Origin: CAZUDI01 sp964618975
Lineage (GTDB): Bacteria; Desulfobacterota; Desulfomonilia; UBA1062
Assembly: GCA_964618975.1 (NCBI GenBank)
Contig: CAZUDI010000025.1
Span: forward strand, 1 to 51,294
DNA: 51,294 nucleotides
Direction: 5' to 3'
The translations under genes and the position numbers were made by a program. The notes beneath the pieces were generated by a model. The model was given only the letters and a program-made list of their open reading frames with translations, was not told where the DNA came from and did not search any database. Shown one piece after another: positions 49,087 to 51,294 of this stretch. Numbering within the stretch: position 1 is the first letter of the stretch; the number at the start of each line of letters is the position of its first letter.

Positions 49087-49854
49087 ATGCATATCTTTGA
49101 ATACACCGGCAAGCTCACCCTGTCCTTCTTCGAGGAACTCGGGAGCATGGGTCTGTTTCTCTATCAGACCCTCTTCTGGCTGGTGCGCCGGCCCGTGCAC
49201 CTGCGTGAATTCTTCAAGCAGATGGATTTCATCGGCATCCGCTCCTCCTCCGTGGTGCTGCTCACGGGCATATTCACCGGCATGGTATCCGCCCTGCAGA
49301 TGGAATACGGTTTCGGCCTCTTCGGGGCGCAGTCCCTGGTGGGCTCCACCGTGGCCCTGAGCCTACTGAGGGAGCTGGGCCCGGTGCTGGCGGCGCTGAT
49401 GGTCACGGCGCGCGCGGGTTCCGCCATGACGGCCGAGATCGGCACCATGCGGGTCACCGAACAGATCGACGCCCTGACGGTCATGGGCGTGAACCCCTAC
49501 CAGTACCTGGTCATCCCCCGCATCACGGCCGCCGTCCTCATGGTGCCCATGCTGACCCTCATCTTCGACTCCATCGGCATGGTGGGGTCCTACCTGGTGG
49601 GCGTAAAACTCCTGGGCATCGATCAAGGGATATTCATGGCCAAAATCGTGGAGTACGTCGATTACGAAGACCTCTTCTCCGGCCTCATCAAGGCCGCCTT
49701 CTTCGGCGGCATCCTCTCCGTGGTGGGCTGCTACAAGGGCTACACCACCGCCGGAGGGGCCGAGGGGGTGGGCCGGGCCACGACCGACTCCGTGGTGATC
49801 TCCGCCGTGAGCATCTTGATCGCGGACTATATCCTCACCGCCATCATGTTCTAA
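49087..49854 (+). CDS. MlaE-family ABC transporter permease
   Basis: Inner-membrane permease of the phospholipid/retrograde lipid transport type. The conserved EQ loop reads ELGPVLAALMVTARAGSAMTAEIGTMRVTEQIDAL (about residues 100-135), followed by VNPYQYLVIPR and hydrophobic segments with FFGGILSVVGCYKGYTTAGGAEGVGRATTDSVV at the C-terminus. Length 255 is typical. It begins seven bases after glpK. The usual partners MlaF (ATPase), MlaD and MlaC are not on this strand in the window; the next gene is convergent. They may lie elsewhere. Confidence 0.9.
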   Translation: MHIFEYTGKLTLSFFEELGSMGLFLYQTLFWLVRRPVHLREFFKQMDFIGIRSSSVVLLTGIFTGMVSALQMEYGFGLFGAQSLVGSTVALSLLRELGPVLAALMVTARAGSAMTAEIGTMRVTEQIDALTVMGVNPYQYLVIPRITAAVLMVPMLTLIFDSIGMVGSYLVGVKLLGIDQGIFMAKIVEYVDYEDLFSGLIKAAFFGGILSVVGCYKGYTTAGGAEGVGRATTDSVVISAVSILIADYILTAIMF

Positions 49855-49932
49855 TGGTGATGAATCCCCGGGCAGGCCATATCCTCTCCTTGGCGCCGCC
49901 CGCGTTGAGGGGCTGCGATCCATAGCGTCTAA
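49853..49932 (+). repeat. Dispersed intergenic repeat, copy H
   Basis: GGTGATGAATCCCCGGGCAG and a degenerate tail (GGCGCCGCCCGC, then GCGATCCATAGCGTCTAAG) fill the whole gap between the mlaE-like stop and the convergent AOR stop. Confidence 0.5.
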
Positions 49933-51294
49933 GAATGACGCTCATTGGCCTCCTCCCGGGGTATGCCCGTATCCGCATCCCACCCGTAGGCCTGCCAGTA
50001 GGCGCGCATGAGGCCGTCGACGTCCACACGGCGGCCACGATTGGCGCCGTCACGCAGGGGCGGGTCGCCGGCAGCCCGGGGGCTGACCCGGAAATCACGG
50101 GGACGGATGCCGTGGCGGACATTGAAGGCCTGTTTGAGGGTCTGGATGCGCGCACCGATATCCAGGTAGTCTGCAGGACAGCGCCGCCAGCCGGTGGCGG
50201 CGTTGAGCCACTCGAAGATCGGCACGCGGGTGCAGCCGAACATGGCGCCGAACCAGCACAGGCCGCTGGCGTTGACTACATTCATAAAGTCGCTGCAGGC
50301 CTTGGCCTTGAGCGCCTTTTCCGCATCGACCGTGTATTTGCGGTCCTTGTGGTAGAGTACCCGGGGGCGGGGCAGCCGCGGGTCGATCTTCCAGAGCCGG
50401 TAGAGCTCGTAGGCGATCTGGGATCCGATGGTATGCCGCCCTGGAGTAGGCTCACAGCTGTAGTGCAGGGCGTATCCCGGGTCGCCGCGGGGATCGTGCA
50501 TGGGAAGGTCCTGACCGCCGGCGTGAACGGCGAACAGTGCGGAGCCCTTCCCGATCCTGTGTGCGGCGAGCTTGGTGCCATCGGCGAGGATGTCGCCCAG
50601 GCCCTCACGCGCGATCATCTGCTTGATGAGGGCGATAATGGCCCCGGTATTACCCCAGGTGAGCTCCATCCCGCCGGTATCCTCACGGGTGAGGATGCCG
50701 TTCTCGAAGCACTCGATGGCAAAGGCCACCGAGCCCCCGGCCGAGATCGTGTCCATGCCGGCACGGTTGAGCACCTCGTTGAGGTGGAAGATACTGCGAG
50801 TGTCCGTATTCAGCAGCAGCGCCCCCAGGGCGCACACGGTCTCGTACTCGGGCTTGTGCGTCTCGGCGTACTCCCCCTTGAGGGAGCAGATCCCCCCACA
50901 GCCCAGCGGGCAGGAGTAGCAGTGGTACTTGTGCACCTCGCAGTGCGTGAAGAGGTCCGCGGCCACGGCCCGTGAACGCCGCCGATCGTAGTCGCGGTTC
51001 GACCCCTTCCAGTTCATGACCGGCGAGTCGCCGGCCTCAAGGGAGTACTGGTTCTGAAAGACCGTACCCCATTTCCTGAGCAGGAGTTTGAAGGCCAGCC
51101 CATCCTGGGCCATCTGCAGGGGCAGGCCCCTCAGCAGCGCGCCGGCATAGGGCAGGACCGCCCCCGGCGGGAGCGGCACCTGTGACCTGACGAAGGCCGC
51201 ACAGCCCTGACTCAGATGCTGGACTTCGGAGCGGTCATGGACCTTGACCCGCTGTTTCCCGTCGAGCACGAGGGCCTTGAGGCGCTTGGAGCCC
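49929..51294 (-). CDS. Second aldehyde:ferredoxin oxidoreductase, N-terminus beyond window
   Basis: Middle and C-terminal parts of a tungsten AOR. The frame runs to the window edge, starting within GSKRLKALVLDG, the conserved segment preceding domain 2, so roughly the first 190 residues are missing. The cluster motif CYSCPLGC is near the visible residue 120, followed by ETVCALGALLLN, MDTISAGGSVAFAIECFENG, GGMELTWGN, and a C-terminal PADYLDIGARIQTLKQAFNVRHGIRP. The C-terminal Cys ligand is probably in NASGLCWFG. It differs clearly from the operon AOR, so it is a distinct enzyme. Neighbours upstream are not visible. Confidence 0.9.
   Translation of the reverse strand, partial: GSKRLKALVLDGKQRVKVHDRSEVQHLSQGCAAFVRSQVPLPPGAVLPYAGALLRGLPLQMAQDGLAFKLLLRKWGTVFQNQYSLEAGDSPVMNWKGSNRDYDRRRSRAVAADLFTHCEVHKYHCYSCPLGCGGICSLKGEYAETHKPEYETVCALGALLLNTDTRSIFHLNEVLNRAGMDTISAGGSVAFAIECFENGILTREDTGGMELTWGNTGAIIALIKQMIAREGLGDILADGTKLAAHRIGKGSALFAVHAGGQDLPMHDPRGDPGYALHYSCEPTPGRHTIGSQIAYELYRLWKIDPRLPRPRVLYHKDRKYTVDAEKALKAKACSDFMNVVNASGLCWFGAMFGCTRVPIFEWLNAATGWRRCPADYLDIGARIQTLKQAFNVRHGIRPRDFRVSPRAAGDPPLRDGANRGRRVDVDGLMRAYWQAYGWDADTGIPREEANERHS

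Overview
The window is high-GC bacterial chromosome, apparently from a Gram-negative, motile anaerobe. FadL-type outer-membrane proteins, a large lipoprotein, flagellar chaperones, two tungsten aldehyde:ferredoxin oxidoreductases, a glycyl radical enzyme with its activase, NikR, and the DUF4125/DUF4037 pair together point to a Desulfobacterota-like (deltaproteobacterial) host. That placement is an inference from gene content; no rRNA or tRNA gene was seen. Genes are densely packed on both strands, and no insertion sequence, phage or CRISPR was found.

Left part (1-9919): a truncated acyl-CoA synthetase; a DHH phosphoesterase; a SlyD-type FKBP overlapping a DUF364 putative metal-chelation protein; the DUF4125/DUF4037 pair; a MoxR ATPase with a CoxE-like VWA protein split into two polypeptides; and an oxalate/formate-antiporter-like MFS carrier.

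Centre (10075-20969) is the most interesting part: eight co-directional minus-strand genes ending at a clear intrinsic terminator. In transcription order they encode a glycyl radical enzyme (GRE), a four-cluster ferredoxin, a tungsten aldehyde oxidoreductase, a FAD/NAD oxidoreductase (ferredoxin, AOR and flavoprotein together resembling an AorABC complex), a SatP-like transporter, a DUF6282 metallohydrolase-like protein, the GRE activase, and a dihydropyrimidine-dehydrogenase (PreA)-like iron-sulfur flavoprotein. The simplest reading is a catabolic pathway in which the GRE makes an aldehyde that the Aor-like complex oxidises to an acid while reducing NAD+ or ferredoxin. The substrate is unknown, and the GRE has Asp where most GRE eliminases have Glu two residues after the catalytic Cys. 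A multi-PAS NarL-type sensor kinase with a near-consensus promoter lies just upstream.

Right part (24321-51294): an unknown gene plus nikR; an EF-hand-like protein with a duplicated ribosome-binding site and start; a hybrid sensor kinase; a PilZ protein; a plus-strand run of metabolic and housekeeping genes (tartrate/malate dehydrogenase-like, TatD-like, endonuclease V, WbqC, crotonase, QueH, MFS); a minus-strand operon of a 985-residue lipoprotein and two tandem FadL paralogues; rsmD-coaD-aminotransferase with overlapping start and stop codons; fliS-fliT with a sigma-28 promoter; maf-glpK-mlaE; and a second, truncated aldehyde oxidoreductase.

Across the window about ten copies of an 80-85-bp intergenic element recur, mostly just 3' of genes and in the same orientation as the upstream gene. 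It carries two small hairpins and a core containing GTATGAACCCCAGGGCAA. I do not recognise it as a named repeat family. Several intercistronic hairpins without U-tracts also occur.
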